A DNA stretch of 64,000 nucleotides from Usnea hakonensis (GCA_013423325.1 BLJB01000001.1:62001-126000); one strand, 5' to 3'; positions 20,963 to 32,109 are shown, counted from the first letter of the stretch. Program-made: numbers and translations. The notes: generated by a model not told the origin, from the letters alone.

Positions 20963-22898
20963 ATATGCAGGCACACCAAGATGGTAGTTTATTAAGCTAC
21001 CCATGGACTCACTGCACCCGCAATGGCGGTTTACTTATTTTATCTATGGGATAGAGTGGGAGGAAGGTGTCTTAGCATGCATTCAAACTTATTGGTCTAC
21101 AACACTTGGGACGGTGTTATCGGCGATCTGGCTCCTCGGCGATCTGGCTCCTCGGCGACAGTGATGGATGCGTACTGTTGGGGGAATCCAAATCCATACA
21201 CCTTCTTTTCACCCACATATCATACATACACTCGTTATCGTTGTTCATTTTTGGACTATGTCAACACTAGCGTACCTCAAACCTTGGGTTAATCCTCATG
21301 TATTCCATGATTGCTCCGACTGAAGGACAATACTCTTGTATCTCCGAATCATGCTTTCAAAACTTCAGCTATATTCGTGCAGGGAATCGTTCTGCTGCTG
21401 CATCATCCCAGTCCAGTCGGCACGAACCTAACATAGACGCAGACAAAATAGCTCGTAAATGACGGCTTGGTGCATGATGGCGATTCGAACCGTGCATGTT
21501 GATCACGTTTTCTCGGGCTAAGCCCAGGCAAAGAGGGGAATAGGAATAGTAGACCTCGGCTGCACTCGGCCATTGGCACGAGAAGGGACAAGCTTCTCTC
21601 ACACACGAGAAAGCCAAGACATTCATTGGAGGGTAAGGTAATCCACCCCTTCATGCATGTTCCATCTTTCCCACCTAAATCATTCTTCGTATTTTTGACA
21701 AATACTTACTCAAACTAGTGGAATCATGAATCGATCATCATCGCTTTTATCATCATGCATGATCATGATAGACGATGCAGCTGCTGTAGCGAGTAGCAAG
21801 TGGGGGAAGGATTGGAGATGCAGGTAGAGTACGCACTTCAATATCCGAATTATTCCAGCACTGCTTACGGAAATTCGATGCGCCTTCCAATATTTTGGGC
21901 TGCCAGATTTTCTACAGACGACACACCCTTATCACGCGAAACCTTGACGACGAAAATTTCATTGAAATTAGCATACACATTCTTCAGCTCTCTGAAGCCT
22001 TTATTTGGGCACAGATCGACTAGCTCTTTTCCACAGCCGGCAACACAACGCCCATACCAACTTTGACAGGTGACAGAGAGCAGAATGCTCACTTCTCTGT
22101 GGCTCAGGCAAGGCGAGAATGTAGTGGCATGCTGCAGCTAAGCCGCTCAGGGTGTCGGATGTCACCCACACCGAACCCCACCCGCTCGGCCACGGTCGGA
22201 TCTAACTGTTTCTCCTTTCTAACACTCACCTTTCGAGCCTAGGTGCCCGGGTACCTGCAGCCAGGTAGGAGAATAAATTCAAATTCTCTTCAGCGCATGC
22301 ATGAGAAGAACGTTGCGTGAACAGGCGGGCGGCAAGATATCTGGCGAGGGCCCACAATGACGGAAATCTATGGCTGGTATCGAGTCCAACTTGGGACATC
22401 TTCTTCGCCGAGAACGAGTCTTCGCCGAGAACGAGAAGTGATTCGAGGCAAACAAGTGATTTGGAATTTGATTGCAGGTTCGGGGCTGTTATGCAAACGA
22501 AAAGGATTCCTGGCCAGGCATGATATGCCACATCTTTACGCACGATGACAGCAGCAACCCCCTTGTGTTTGCACATGCCTTTTTTGTTTGTTCCTTCAAG
22601 ATACACCCACGTCATTCACCTGATGGGAAATACAAAACAAAAGGATAACAGGCAACGGCCCCTGCTGTTTCCAAAAAGCAGCATCTTTTACCGAATATCA
22701 TGGAAGCCATACACTTGCATGACGAAGGCATTCATATATATTAAATATAGGTATCCGATCTCCTCGTTTTTAGCACAACATTCTGACTCTCCACTACTTC
22801 ATTGGCTGACCGTCCGTCATAGATCTCATCGCTCTCACCGAAGCAAAGCCATTTTCACCCCTTCCCTCTTCCTCCATCCCCTCCGCCTCTTCCTCACA
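20963..22898. other. Intergenic between the Cys-rich paralogues
   Basis: 1.9 kb. It contains a 17-bp unit repeated in tandem around 21121-21157 (ggcgatctggctcctc) and a short direct repeat, cttcgccgagaacgag, twice at about 22400-22431. 22850-22898 is a pyrimidine-rich leader of the second paralogue. No gene is supported. Confidence 0.45.
22734..22749 (+). promoter_or_regulatory. TATA-like element before paralogue 2
   Basis: The AT run atatatattaaatata lies about 150 bp upstream of the ATG at 22899 and is followed by a pyrimidine-rich leader, as in a typical fungal promoter. Confidence 0.35.
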
Positions 22899-23699
22899 AT
22901 GTGCATCCAATGGTGTTGCAAAAACTGCCTGGACAAGCTCACAATACTCACCCACTATTGGGCCCGTGAACGCTGCAACGACTATTATATTGCCCGCTCC
23001 CAAGACCGCACGACAACCGACTGCCCCCGGGGACCATGGGTACTACAACGTGCATACCACAGGAACCCCTACAAAGGCGCGCAGAGGTGCGACGAGTGCA
23101 TAAAAGCCGGCCGCAAGGACTCAAAGCGCATGCAAATGGCGCGGCAGAAGAATAATGTGGCTCTTGGTGAACGGCGGGAGTATTCGGGAGCGTTGAACGT
23201 GGGCGAGCTGGTGATTCCGGAAGGCTTCCAACATACTCCGCAGCCCCTGGCACGAGGCCAGCTTGACGTGGAGAAGTCAGGTTGGGAAAACTTTGCGGCA
23301 AACGCTTCTACCGTGACACAGCAGATCAACGGAGAGGATTCCGATCCGAGAATGGCACTTGCGGAGACGAACTATCGAAGCCCGTATCAGCCTGTTCAGC
23401 ACCCTCCAATGCACAATATATACAAAGGAAGGTCCACAATTGGAGAAAATATATCACGAGATATGGATCCCAAATTATCCCTGACTAAACCAAACTATTC
23501 GACACCCGCGGCAGGTACACCGCAGGGTTTATTGCAAGATATTTCTAATAGCAATCACTTCACACCAAATCTCAAAACCGGCACAATAGTCCAAGGACAA
23601 GCGTCTGACGAAATGCACCGCGGACCACGGCATCAAATTCATCTGCCCTTGCGCGCGTCCTCGTCTCAATCGACGCGCTTAAGGCCATGGCTTCTGTGA
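22899..23699 (+). CDS. Cys-rich MCxQ protein, paralogue 2
   Basis: Unknown function, 266 aa. It aligns with the protein at 20105-20962 over its first 75 residues: MCIQWCCKNCLDK, 'RERCNDYY', 'TDCPRG' and 'QRCDECIKAG' match the partner's MCRQFFRYCRDC, 'RESCDIF', 'TKCPDK' and 'KVCESCCRKN'. The cysteine framework is kept while most other residues differ. After it comes a basic stretch, 'GRKDSKRMQMARQKN'. The C-terminal half contains an internal repeat, DPRMALAETNYRSP and DPKLSLTKPNYSTP, about 50 residues apart. I start at 22899 because a pyrimidine-rich leader precedes it and the partner starts alike. The frame is open further upstream to 22545. No signal peptide is seen. Confidence 0.6.
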   Translation: MCIQWCCKNCLDKLTILTHYWARERCNDYYIARSQDRTTTDCPRGPWVLQRAYHRNPYKGAQRCDECIKAGRKDSKRMQMARQKNNVALGERREYSGALNVGELVIPEGFQHTPQPLARGQLDVEKSGWENFAANASTVTQQINGEDSDPRMALAETNYRSPYQPVQHPPMHNIYKGRSTIGENISRDMDPKLSLTKPNYSTPAAGTPQGLLQDISNSNHFTPNLKTGTIVQGQASDEMHRGPRHQIHLPLRASSSQSTRLRPWLL

Positions 23700-25464
23700 C
23701 GCTGGCGATGTCAACACCCACGAACTTCTGATGGTTGTCATTTCCTGCACACATGAAGCATTACTGAATAATAATTCTGACACTCGGATATTCTTCGCAT
23801 ACCGTTGAAACTTCTAATCGAGCCTCCAGTACACTCAAGGTGAGCCGATGACTCCTGTCATTGAATACGATGCTAAGAGCGGTCACAGATATGAAGCAAA
23901 ATCAGTCCATCCGAAACACAAGTGGCAACGAAAGTCTTACGAGTCATTTTTCACCACGCTCAATGTATACTTCCCAGTCTTCTCTTGAGTCTATGCCTCA
24001 AGAATTTCACAGCCAACGCTTCCTCTTCCCAACGCCTTTGAAAGGGTACACCGTTGCCAAAACTGGAAAGCATTGCACTCCCAATGATGACAAAGAACGA
24101 AACGCAATCGTCATCCAAAGAAAGAAAAGCCCCTAGGCTTCACTACTTTTGATCAAGGACAAGGGAGAAATAAAAGGAGGCCAACGCGTGGCAGAAGAAG
24201 TAGGTATCGATATCTGGCATTCCATATTCAGAGATTACTGACCTTGCAGAGTCAGAAAACCGAACGAGATTGCAAACCCCCAGTCGTCTAGAAGCGACAA
24301 CTCTCCCCACTTCGTCGCCAGCAATCCTACAATAGCACAGACCGTCCACACTATCATTGACCCTGGCTATCTCTTTACCTCGCATAATACCCTCTACTCA
24401 AGCCCTCGAAGCAACCTCACTCCTGGTATCCCACATCAGCCAGCCTGAATGCACCAAACACAGCGAAGAGCACGTACCTACACATCCTACACACGCTGCA
24501 CATTATCATGCAATCTCAACAGAGAGTTTGAGTACAACCATGGGCAACCACAGAGCTTGGACACCTTTCAAAAGAAGCCTCACCGAACATGAACATTCGA
24601 AGAAGAGACCTGGGAGCCAGGTTTGGGATTGCAAGTTGGAGCGCCCCCGCCGCACAAGCTACAAACCCGCCTCGGGAAGTTGTCCAGGAAAGCATGAAGA
24701 ATGAGCAAAAGGGAGATACACAAGACAAGCACCGCTGAGCCGAGGGGACATCCTTTTCTCACGCCGTATTTAATCAACCGGAAAACACCCAGTCGCCATC
24801 GCCATTCCCTTCTCCATCGATCTAGGTTGCCTCCAACCTGGCCTCTCCTCCCTTTCCTACAATTTCCGTCTTATACCTCCATCACGCACAAAGAAGACCA
24901 AGACAGCCCTTTCCCCTACACCATCCGCCACGCAACACCAACAAAAAAAAACATCCACAGCCATCCATCACCCACATACACATCAACAAATACCACCACG
25001 CCCAGTCTACAACCTCGCGACACCCCTCTCTCTTCCCTTCGATACCATTCCACCCCAGCACATATCCTCCACAAACATTCTTCCAGGGTTCAAAAAAAGA
25101 GCCACTGCGAAGAATGAGACAAACAGACAATGGGGAAAAGAAAAAGAGTAAAAAGACATGCTCCGAACGAACGGGAGACTTGGTCAATGGGGACCATGAC
25201 GCTGCGAAAAAAGGCTTCACAGACGGACGGGGCGTACCCGTACTTTATCTAAAGATTATGGGGAATTTGGGGAATTTTGGATGCGATACAACATAGGCAG
25301 TGAACGAATGAATGGATGAACATTGGCAACTTATTCGCAAGGATTGATATCGTACCTTGATGCTGGCCTTTTCAAATAGAAGAAGAACAGATATCACAAA
25401 AACGCACACCGTTCATATGGATAGTAAACTTTCCCATTGATACAAGGTTCTTCGATGCGATTAT
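23700..25464. other. Unresolved region, possible decayed gene
   Basis: 1.76 kb. A Ser-rich open frame lies at 23861-24136. An intron-like segment with GTAGGT donor, TACTGAC branch site and TTGCAG acceptor lies around 24201-24248, and open polar frames with scattered stops follow to about 24700. This may be a decayed or unmodelled gene. From 24750 the DNA is C/T-rich, with a 60-codon frame at 25114-25296 that I cannot support as a gene. Confidence 0.35.
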
Positions 25465-28400
25465 TCACCCTGCCGCATCCATCACTTGCTGAGAACGACG
25501 GCTTTCATCGCCATCATCCGCCCCATCCCTAACGAGCCCACCCCTCTGACCTTTCATCACAGCCTTCTCCTCCTCCTCCTCCTGCCTCCTCACCTCCTCC
25601 TCCCAATCATCCACAACCTCACTCTCCCTCGCCTTCCTCATCTCCTCCTCCTTCTTCTTCTTCGCGTCGCGCAATTTGCTCCCCAGGACCGTGTACACGC
25701 TCTTCTCCCCCACCACCGTCTGTCGTGGCGCCGTCCGCGGCGCGGCTCCTTTGGCCGCCACCTGGCTCCACCCGCCGTTGTTGGCCGGGTCGTCCATTTC
25801 CCGACGGGTGATGTTGAGGGAGGGGTCCAGGGCGCATAGTTGGACGGAGGTTGCGAGGTGTTTGGAGGAGATGGAGGCTGAGAGTGATGGTTTCAAGGTT
25901 TTGATGGTGGCTTCGATGGCGGAGGATGAGATTACAGTAGAGGATGTGGCCGGTCGAGCCTTGATGACAATCTCTTCGCTTGGTAGGAACGATATGTCGT
26001 ATGATAGACCTGAGGTTGAGTCGAGGCTTGGAGCACAGTCTGCGCGCAACTCTTCTAGCGTGAGACCAAATCGCGGATTGCTCAGTAGAAACCCGTTGTA
26101 GATCTCATTATTAGCTCGCAGCTTCGATTGGGACTCAGCTACAGGAACGCTGGAGGCTTCGGCAGAAACGCGAATGCGGACGCACTCAGCGAGTGTCTTC
26201 ATAGGTGCCATGACGAATCGTGGTGTTTTGAAAACGGCAACGTGGCGGTGTGGTTCGGGATCCACGCTCTCGCTATCAAAGCCAAAATCATCGGAAAGAG
26301 AGTGAAGGAAAGCTCGCTGATGGGATGGCATTGGCTTGAAGCGTAGCCGCTTCTCATTTTCATCTGCAGCAAACACCCTGATCTCCCTCTCCTGCGTCTG
26401 AGCCCATTTGACACTTTCTCTGAACATCTTTAGGGTGTCGTTGGAGTATGGAATGTGGTCGTCCTTGTGGGCTTCTGGGTCAATGTTGAGCGCCATGGCC
26501 AGTTTATGATTCCGGGCGAGCCTTGCACACTCATCGTCACACTCCAGACTTTTCTTGGTATTCCCTTCGCTCGTCTTGGAAGCATTGCATTTCACCTCTT
26601 GCTTCAAGTGTTGGCAGTCGCACGTAATGAACATCTTATTCTGGCATGGCTTGTCTTCGCGGCAGGATGAGGGGGCATGGCATCGCTCTTCGCAAGGATG
26701 ACCACATATCTTCTTTCCTTTACCGCAAACCTGCTGACAGGATTTCCCGACATCCTCGCACTCCCCAGGTCGATGGCACTGTTTTCGACAAAAGTGGGAA
26801 CCACATTTCAATTTTCTTCCGCAGACCTCGCCACAGCGGACTTCCAAAAGCCAGCAAGGTTGGTTCTTCAGCGTCTTCTTTCCACATAAGCAAGCTTTCT
26901 GCGAGAGAAAAGGACACTTGGGGCAAGCTTCGTCGTCGCCATGGCAATTGTGCGGTACTTTGGGATGACCACACTCCCTTGGGCGATTGCAGTCAAATGC
27001 GCAGGGAGGTGGGGAAGTCCCACAAGGCAAGGGGGGCTGAAGTACGGTCTTGCCACAGTGACAGCTGACTTCTTCAAATATAGCTTCTCGACAGCTTCCA
27101 CATGGTCCCCTGTGACAAAGGTCTGGACAGGTGTGACTTCCACACTTCAGCCTCCGCCCGCAAGAGCGAGTACATATGTGTTCGGCTTCGAAACCCTCGT
27201 CCACGATGCGCGAAGCTCCTAGAGGTCGAAGCTTGCGTTTCGTAGCTTGACGTTCTGCTGCCTTCTTTTCACCAGAACAGCACCTTTCTCCACACTCATG
27301 ACGACCACAGTTCAAGGTAGCTCTGCAAGCTCTCATGCATTGTGGTTGCTCTTCGTTTCCTTGATGGCATACAGTGGAAGATTGGGTTCGCCCGCAGCGA
27401 CATGAGATGCTTACTGTCATGAAACAAGGCATGCAATCATCCGCATGGCAAGTCTGCAGACACGAGTGACCACAAGGAAGCTTTTTCAAACATTGCTTGT
27501 CACAATTCGGGATCGGATCCTCGCATGTAGTCCTTGGGGCGACAGAGACATCGCTTAGTGAAGTTTTCCCACAGGGGCAGTGAGTCACCACGTCTGGGGA
27601 TCGAGGGCAATGTGGCGCTATGAGGTTCTGCGGATGGCAGTTCTTTTCGCAGGTGTGCTTGCCGCAATCGAATTCTCTCTGGCACTCGTCCTTACAGTCG
27701 AACGTCCCAGTCCACTCATCCACGTTCGCAGCATCGTCACTAGCCTCTAATAATCGCTTACTTGGTCGTTCCTCACTACGCTCGCAACAGGCAATCGTTC
27801 GCTTGTCTTTACCGCAATAGCAACGGCAATCTATGGGGACTTCGCATGCGCCGCAGAGACCCTCATGGCATGGTTTCTGGCAATAATGCTCACCACATGG
27901 TAAAAGGTCCCCACATGGCTTCCCACAAGTCCAGCCTGTGTCGTAGTTCGTATCTATGCATCTCTGGGAGGCCGTATTTTTGCCACAAAAGCAAATTTGT
28001 TGAGGACCCATGTGTGAACATGGTGGGCATGGACCGGCGTGACATAGTAGCTCGCAAGGATGGGGGCATTTCTTTGGTAGAATTCTGCTTTTGCCACACG
28101 TTTGGCCACACGAATGAGGCGGTATCCCAGGAATTGGTGGAGGGTCGGCTTCCTTCTCGCACCAACATGTATAATTAGAGGGTAGAACGTCCTTAGGCAA
28201 ATTGCATCCGGGACATCTCCACTGTCTTGCAGGAGGAAGGTCTCCGTTCTCATTCCGTCGCTGGACTTGAGTTGAGCCCTCATTCTTGGACCATCTCGAT
28301 ATACATGACAGATGGAACACGCTCCAGCAAGTCTTGCAAGACCAGACCTTGGAGTTCCTGGCTACCTCATTCGTACATATGGGACATTCGTAGATCCCAT

Positions 28401-29109
28401 TTGCGATGTCTTCGTGCGTGCGCGTAGCAATGTCATGAGCTGTGGACTTGGGAATCGACTGCCTTCTCGGACGTGATGCTTTTGCCTGAGGTTGGCGATG
28501 AACGAGCTGGGGTGCCTTCGCAGCTCCGGTATGAATTGACCGCTGTTGATGCTGTTCGCCCGGGTGGAACTCTGGTGCATCTGCTTGTAATATGGACGCA
28601 GTCTGTACTGATGTAGGCTCCTCGTGAGTCAATCTCCTGCCTGAATTTCTGCCCAACCCGCGCTCTGTTCTATCATTGTGTCCGTTGTGTGAATCGTATT
28701 GACCGTATCCCTCTCCATTCCCATTTGTCCCAGGATCACCCCTTAATCCCCTGCCTCCTCGGACTCCTCCTGCCCTGTCTACCCCTCTGCCTCTACCTCT
28801 GCCTATTCCCCTTGAGCCCCGTCCTCTTGCATTGCCTGTATGTCCATTTTCGTTCGCTGAAGCTTCAGTACTTGAAGCCTCGGCGGATGATGGGTTTGAA
28901 GATGGTGCTACAGAAGCTGGCCTTAAGTTCAGTGAACGATTTATTGGTCGTGATGTGAAGTCATTTGTTCCCGGGACTTGAGGGACGCTGCCAGAAGTCT
29001 GTGCACCACCTCTTTGAAGGGACGAATTATGGCCACCCCGCCGTGGCCTCCTGCGTTGCGGAGGCGGATTGGGCAATTGATTCGCAGGAGCCGAGTCGAC
29101 AGTAGTCAT
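25465..29109 (-). CDS. FAP1: NF-X1/FAP1-type zinc-finger protein
   Basis: Homologue of the NFX1 family: yeast Fap1, which binds FKBP12, and animal NF-X1, a RING-type putative E3 ligase and DNA-binding repressor. 1214 aa, uninterrupted, as usual for ascomycetes. I start at 29109 ('MTTVDSAPANQLPNPPP'); an in-frame ATG 35 codons upstream has no family support. Order of parts: a disordered N-terminus with an RGG/GRGRG tract (about 93-130); a RING/PHD-like finger from about 239 ('ECPICTNEVARNSKVWSCKT'); eight or nine NF-X1 Cys-His repeats of the form CG-x-H-x-C-x3-C (about 330-820); an R3H domain (about 855-930, with 'RNHKLAMALNI'); and a basic and acidic C-terminal tail. All repeats look intact. 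Confidence 0.93.
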   Translation of the reverse strand: MTTVDSAPANQLPNPPPQRRRPRRGGHNSSLQRGGAQTSGSVPQVPGTNDFTSRPINRSLNLRPASVAPSSNPSSAEASSTEASANENGHTGNARGRGSRGIGRGRGRGVDRAGGVRGGRGLRGDPGTNGNGEGYGQYDSHNGHNDRTERGLGRNSGRRLTHEEPTSVQTASILQADAPEFHPGEQHQQRSIHTGAAKAPQLVHRQPQAKASRPRRQSIPKSTAHDIATRTHEDIANGIYECPICTNEVARNSKVWSCKTCWSVFHLSCISRWSKNEGSTQVQRRNENGDLPPARQWRCPGCNLPKDVLPSNYTCWCEKEADPPPIPGIPPHSCGQTCGKSRILPKKCPHPCELLCHAGPCPPCSHMGPQQICFCGKNTASQRCIDTNYDTGWTCGKPCGDLLPCGEHYCQKPCHEGLCGACEVPIDCRCYCGKDKRTIACCERSEERPSKRLLEASDDAANVDEWTGTFDCKDECQREFDCGKHTCEKNCHPQNLIAPHCPRSPDVVTHCPCGKTSLSDVSVAPRTTCEDPIPNCDKQCLKKLPCGHSCLQTCHADDCMPCFMTVSISCRCGRTQSSTVCHQGNEEQPQCMRACRATLNCGRHECGERCCSGEKKAAERQATKRKLRPLGASRIVDEGFEAEHICTRSCGRRLKCGSHTCPDLCHRGPCGSCREAIFEEVSCHCGKTVLQPPLPCGTSPPPCAFDCNRPRECGHPKVPHNCHGDDEACPKCPFLSQKACLCGKKTLKNQPCWLLEVRCGEVCGRKLKCGSHFCRKQCHRPGECEDVGKSCQQVCGKGKKICGHPCEERCHAPSSCREDKPCQNKMFITCDCQHLKQEVKCNASKTSEGNTKKSLECDDECARLARNHKLAMALNIDPEAHKDDHIPYSNDTLKMFRESVKWAQTQEREIRVFAADENEKRLRFKPMPSHQRAFLHSLSDDFGFDSESVDPEPHRHVAVFKTPRFVMAPMKTLAECVRIRVSAEASSVPVAESQSKLRANNEIYNGFLLSNPRFGLTLEELRADCAPSLDSTSGLSYDISFLPSEEIVIKARPATSSTVISSSAIEATIKTLKPSLSASISSKHLATSVQLCALDPSLNITRREMDDPANNGGWSQVAAKGAAPRTAPRQTVVGEKSVYTVLGSKLRDAKKKKEEEMRKARESEVVDDWEEEVRRQEEEEEKAVMKGQRGGLVRDGADDGDESRRSQQVMDAAG

Positions 29110-29690
29110 TAGTGGCGTGTGGATTATTAGATTGCTGTCCTGTAAATGATGAGTGGGCAGCAAACTGCAATATCGGGTCAAGTGTATGTTGTAGCAAACC
29201 GGCAGGTAGTTCAACAGAAAGCCCGTCGCAATTCGTTAGAGGCCTGGATCTAATGGTGTTGAAAAGTAGAAGGAAATTGTGACTTATAGAAGAGGAAGTC
29301 GAGAGAGTGACGTTTGTTCGAGGGCATTGTAGTGGCGACCGCTTCCCTTTCTAGCGATTACGCCAAAAATGATGACAAATCGATCTCTCAATTCATGACT
29401 CTAAGTGAGTCACCATGTGTAAGAATGACCATATACCTTATGCTTTCTGCTCTACGAGTACTTAGCCGGTGGCCGAGTCTCTGCCTCCATTAGATTCGGA
29501 CCTTATACTATTGTTCATTGTTGTTACAAATTATGTATTATTGCTAACGGCGTAAAGAGTATTGACCTTGCTCGTTTCAGTAAACAAAGTACGCTACTGC
29601 CATGTATTCCTGGGTGCGATTGTTTCATTGAGTCCCTAATACCGACGCTCCATAACAAGCAGCAGAAGACATGACAGGACTTGGGTATCA
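29110..29690. other. Intergenic, FAP1 5' region and 3' side of the hydrolase
   Basis: 580 bp between two genes on the same strand. It should hold the FAP1 promoter, with AT-rich stretches around 29520-29560. Nothing else is recognised. Confidence 0.5.
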
Positions 29691-30702
29691 TCATAAACCA
29701 GCCTGCCCCAACGCCCTTTCCTTGATGAAGTCAAAAATAAACTGGAAGTAACTTGGTTCCGCCACTGTGTTGTTGTGAGAGCCATTGGGTAGGGTGCGCC
29801 AAGTTATGCTTTTCGCTCGGCATACTGATAAGAGCTGTTTCATATGAGATGGCCTAGACAAGAATTAGTTCAATCAGCTCCAATCAATAAAGAGGCTCTC
29901 GAGTTCTGGAAACTGACGGAACGATTTCGTCCTTTAACCCACTGATGAAAAGGATGGGCACTTCAGTAATCTGGGGCAGGATGTCTTCGCTCGGCCAATA
30001 CTGATGACATAACCACGCAATATACTTGGCGGGTGGGAAAGCACTGCAAACGGTGAGCGACTTTAGTATCGAGCTGGCACGAAGTATCGACCTCGGAATT
30101 AGTTTTCTTATCGATGTAAAAGTGTTCTCCAGAATCAATCCAATCACATCTCGGGCCTCTTGATTCTTTGCCACAAGTTGAATTGCAACTGCTCCACCCA
30201 GACTCTGGCCGTAGACGACGATCTTAGTGCCCTTAATATCTGTCCTATTGCGGATATAATCGAGAGCCGTTTGAGCATCAACCATCAAACCCTCTTCATT
30301 AGGAACCCCGGTTGACATGCCGTAGCCTCTGTACTCAAGCATAAGAACGTTACAACCAACATTCTCCTCCAAGATCTTAGCGATGGGAATCCGATGTCCA
30401 ATATTGCCCGCGTTGCCATGAAACATGAGAATTGTGACATTCTGCGCAAGTCCCTTATTGGAAGGTCGGATAAAAAAAGCCCCAAGAGTCTCTCCATCAG
30501 GCGTAGGAAGTCGCAAATCTTCGTAGTCAGTAATCCCAAACTGAGGCGGACGCGGGACGCCTTCATCAGTATTGGCACCTGAAGGTAAATACCGTGGATA
30601 TATGAGGTCGTTCTGCTTGTAATATAACAGTCCGCTGGCCAAAAAGGCAATACCAGATGATGCCATTGCCGGCAGACGAAAATATGATAAGTAAGAAGCC
30701 AT
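29691..30702 (-). CDS. bem46: Bem46/ABHD13-family alpha/beta hydrolase
   Basis: Membrane-anchored serine hydrolase of the Bem46 family, linked in Neurospora to ER and hyphal development; the natural substrate is unknown. Exons 30702-29918 and 29853-29691 join in frame (CC|G) across a 64-nt intron with donor GTCAGT, giving 315 aa. An upstream ATG (30783) would add 27 residues not typical of the family. The N-terminus has one membrane anchor, 'MASSGIAFLASGLLYYKQ'. The oxyanion motif is 'FHGNAGNIGHR', the nucleophile elbow 'YGQSLGGAVAIQL', the acid 'SGLKDEIVPPSHM' and the histidine 'LPNGSHNNTVAEP'. The triad is complete only when the second exon is included, which supports the intron. Confidence 0.9.
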
Positions 30703-31172
30703 TACGAGGCTATTAAGAGGCGGGTGCCCCGACTCCAGCCACTCGGAAACAGCTCGAGTCAGAATTTGGTGGTTACCCAACACCTATTTGGCGATTCCCG
30801 GGGAAGAACAACGAATGATGCGTGCGACGAATAATCAGTGCGGCCTGATTGTTGACGTAGAACCAGTGGTCCATGCAGTACCATTTCCAAACAACGGCAA
30901 ATAGAAATTCTGCTCACATGAGGAGGGAAACCAAGTAACGTATCACACGTGTGCTAGTACTAGGAAAAGTCAGGGAAAGACTCCAATGGAACCGCGGGGA
31001 AATACACGCGCTAGCCGCGAAGCGCCACTCGGAGAACGCGTTCAAGCTGCCTGATAGTGATGCATCAAAAATTGGTTCGTAGTCCACTTCGAGCCCGGCG
31101 CAGCTTCATCCTTATCCACTATCATTGCAGCACCTCAAACATTCTGTTCACTTGACGAGATTGTCCTTCAAC
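30703..31172. promoter_or_regulatory. Divergent promoter region, hydrolase/PRE3
   Basis: These 470 bp separate the divergent Bem46-type and PRE3 genes. I looked for the proteasome control element GGTGGCAAA known from yeast and did not find it, which is usual for filamentous fungi. Confidence 0.5.
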
Positions 31173-32109
31173 ATGGTGATGCCAACGGGGACGCTGAGTG
31201 AAGGTGCCATCATCGAGCCCACTCGCCGACACCCACGAAGACGCAGCTAACAGCTCCGACCAGATGGCATACACATCGACATGAACCATCTCAAAACCGG
31301 CGAAGTGAAGTCAGCATTCCCCCCCCTTCTCCCCTCAAACCGAGGGTCTCATATACTAAAACCCCTTCCCTCCCAAGCCTAGGAACATCAATGTACGACC
31401 CCCCTTTTCCCTCAACCCACAAAAACCCCCTAACAGCCCCACCAGCATGGCCATAACCTTCTCCGATGGTGTCATCCTAGGTGCCGACTCCCGCACCACC
31501 ACAGGCGCCTACATCGCCAACCGCGTCACCGACAAACTGACACAAGTCCACGACACAATCTGGTGCTGCCGGTCTGGCTCCGCCGCCGACACGCAGGCCG
31601 TCGCTGATATCGTGGATTACCATTTGGGAATGTATGGCATATCGAATGAGGAGCCGCCGACGACGCAGACGGCGGCGGCGCTGTTTCAGGAGTTGTGCTA
31701 TGATAATAAGGATCAGTTGAGGTGGGTTATTTTTGGAGAGTGGTGGCTGAGTTGGATGAGAAGGCTAATTTGAGGAATGGAATGTAGTGCGGGTATGATT
31801 ATTGCGGGTTATGACCGAAGACATGGAGGGTCGGTCTACAGTATCCCTTTGGGAGGGAGCTTGCATAAGCAAGCGTACGCCATTGGTGGTTCCGGAAGCA
31901 CATACATTTACGGATACTGTGATTCGTATTGGAAAGAGGGGATGAGCGAGGCGGAAGGGGTGGAATTCGTGAAGGGGGCATTGAGGGAAGCAATAAAATG
32001 GGACGGGTCCTCGGGAGGGGTGATAAGGCTGGTGGTTTTGACCAATGAGGGAGCCGTGAGGCACTTGTATCTACCGGATCAAGGGTACAAAGGCCCAGGG
32101 ACGGGATAA
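31173..32109 (+). CDS. PRE3: 20S proteasome subunit beta-1 (PRE3), with 15-nt microexon
   Basis: Catalytic beta-1 subunit of the 20S proteasome, cleaving after acidic residues. Exons: 31173-31197, 31264-31309, 31378-31392, 31446-31721 and 31788-32109, giving 227 aa. The 15-nt third exon is required: only with it does the conserved 'GEVNLGTSIMAITFSDGVIL' form. It carries the Gly-Thr self-cleavage site, so the mature enzyme begins at the Thr it encodes. Further landmarks are 'GADSRTTTGAYIANRVTDKL', 'WCCRSGSAADTQAVADIV', 'GYDRRHGGSVYSIPLGGS', 'GSGSTYIYGYCD' and 'IKWDGSSGGVIRLVVLT'. The last part of the propeptide reads 'GIHIDMNHLKTGE'. The first exon is the least certain; a start at 31281 is the alternative. 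Confidence 0.92.

Noticed and set aside
21465..21540. tRNA gene on the minus strand (GGTTCGAATC word)
   Set aside because: The T-arm-like word is present, but its stem does not pair properly, no A-box or anticodon arm fits, and no acceptor stem closes.
15615..23699. Secondary-metabolite cluster with a pathway-specific Zn2Cys6 regulator
   Set aside because: No synthase, oxidase, methyltransferase or transporter gene lies near it; the neighbours are the unknown Cys-rich paralogues.
25114..25296. 60-codon Lys-rich small gene after a C/T-rich leader
   Set aside because: Short, no homologue recalled, no splice or conservation support. A chance frame is as likely.
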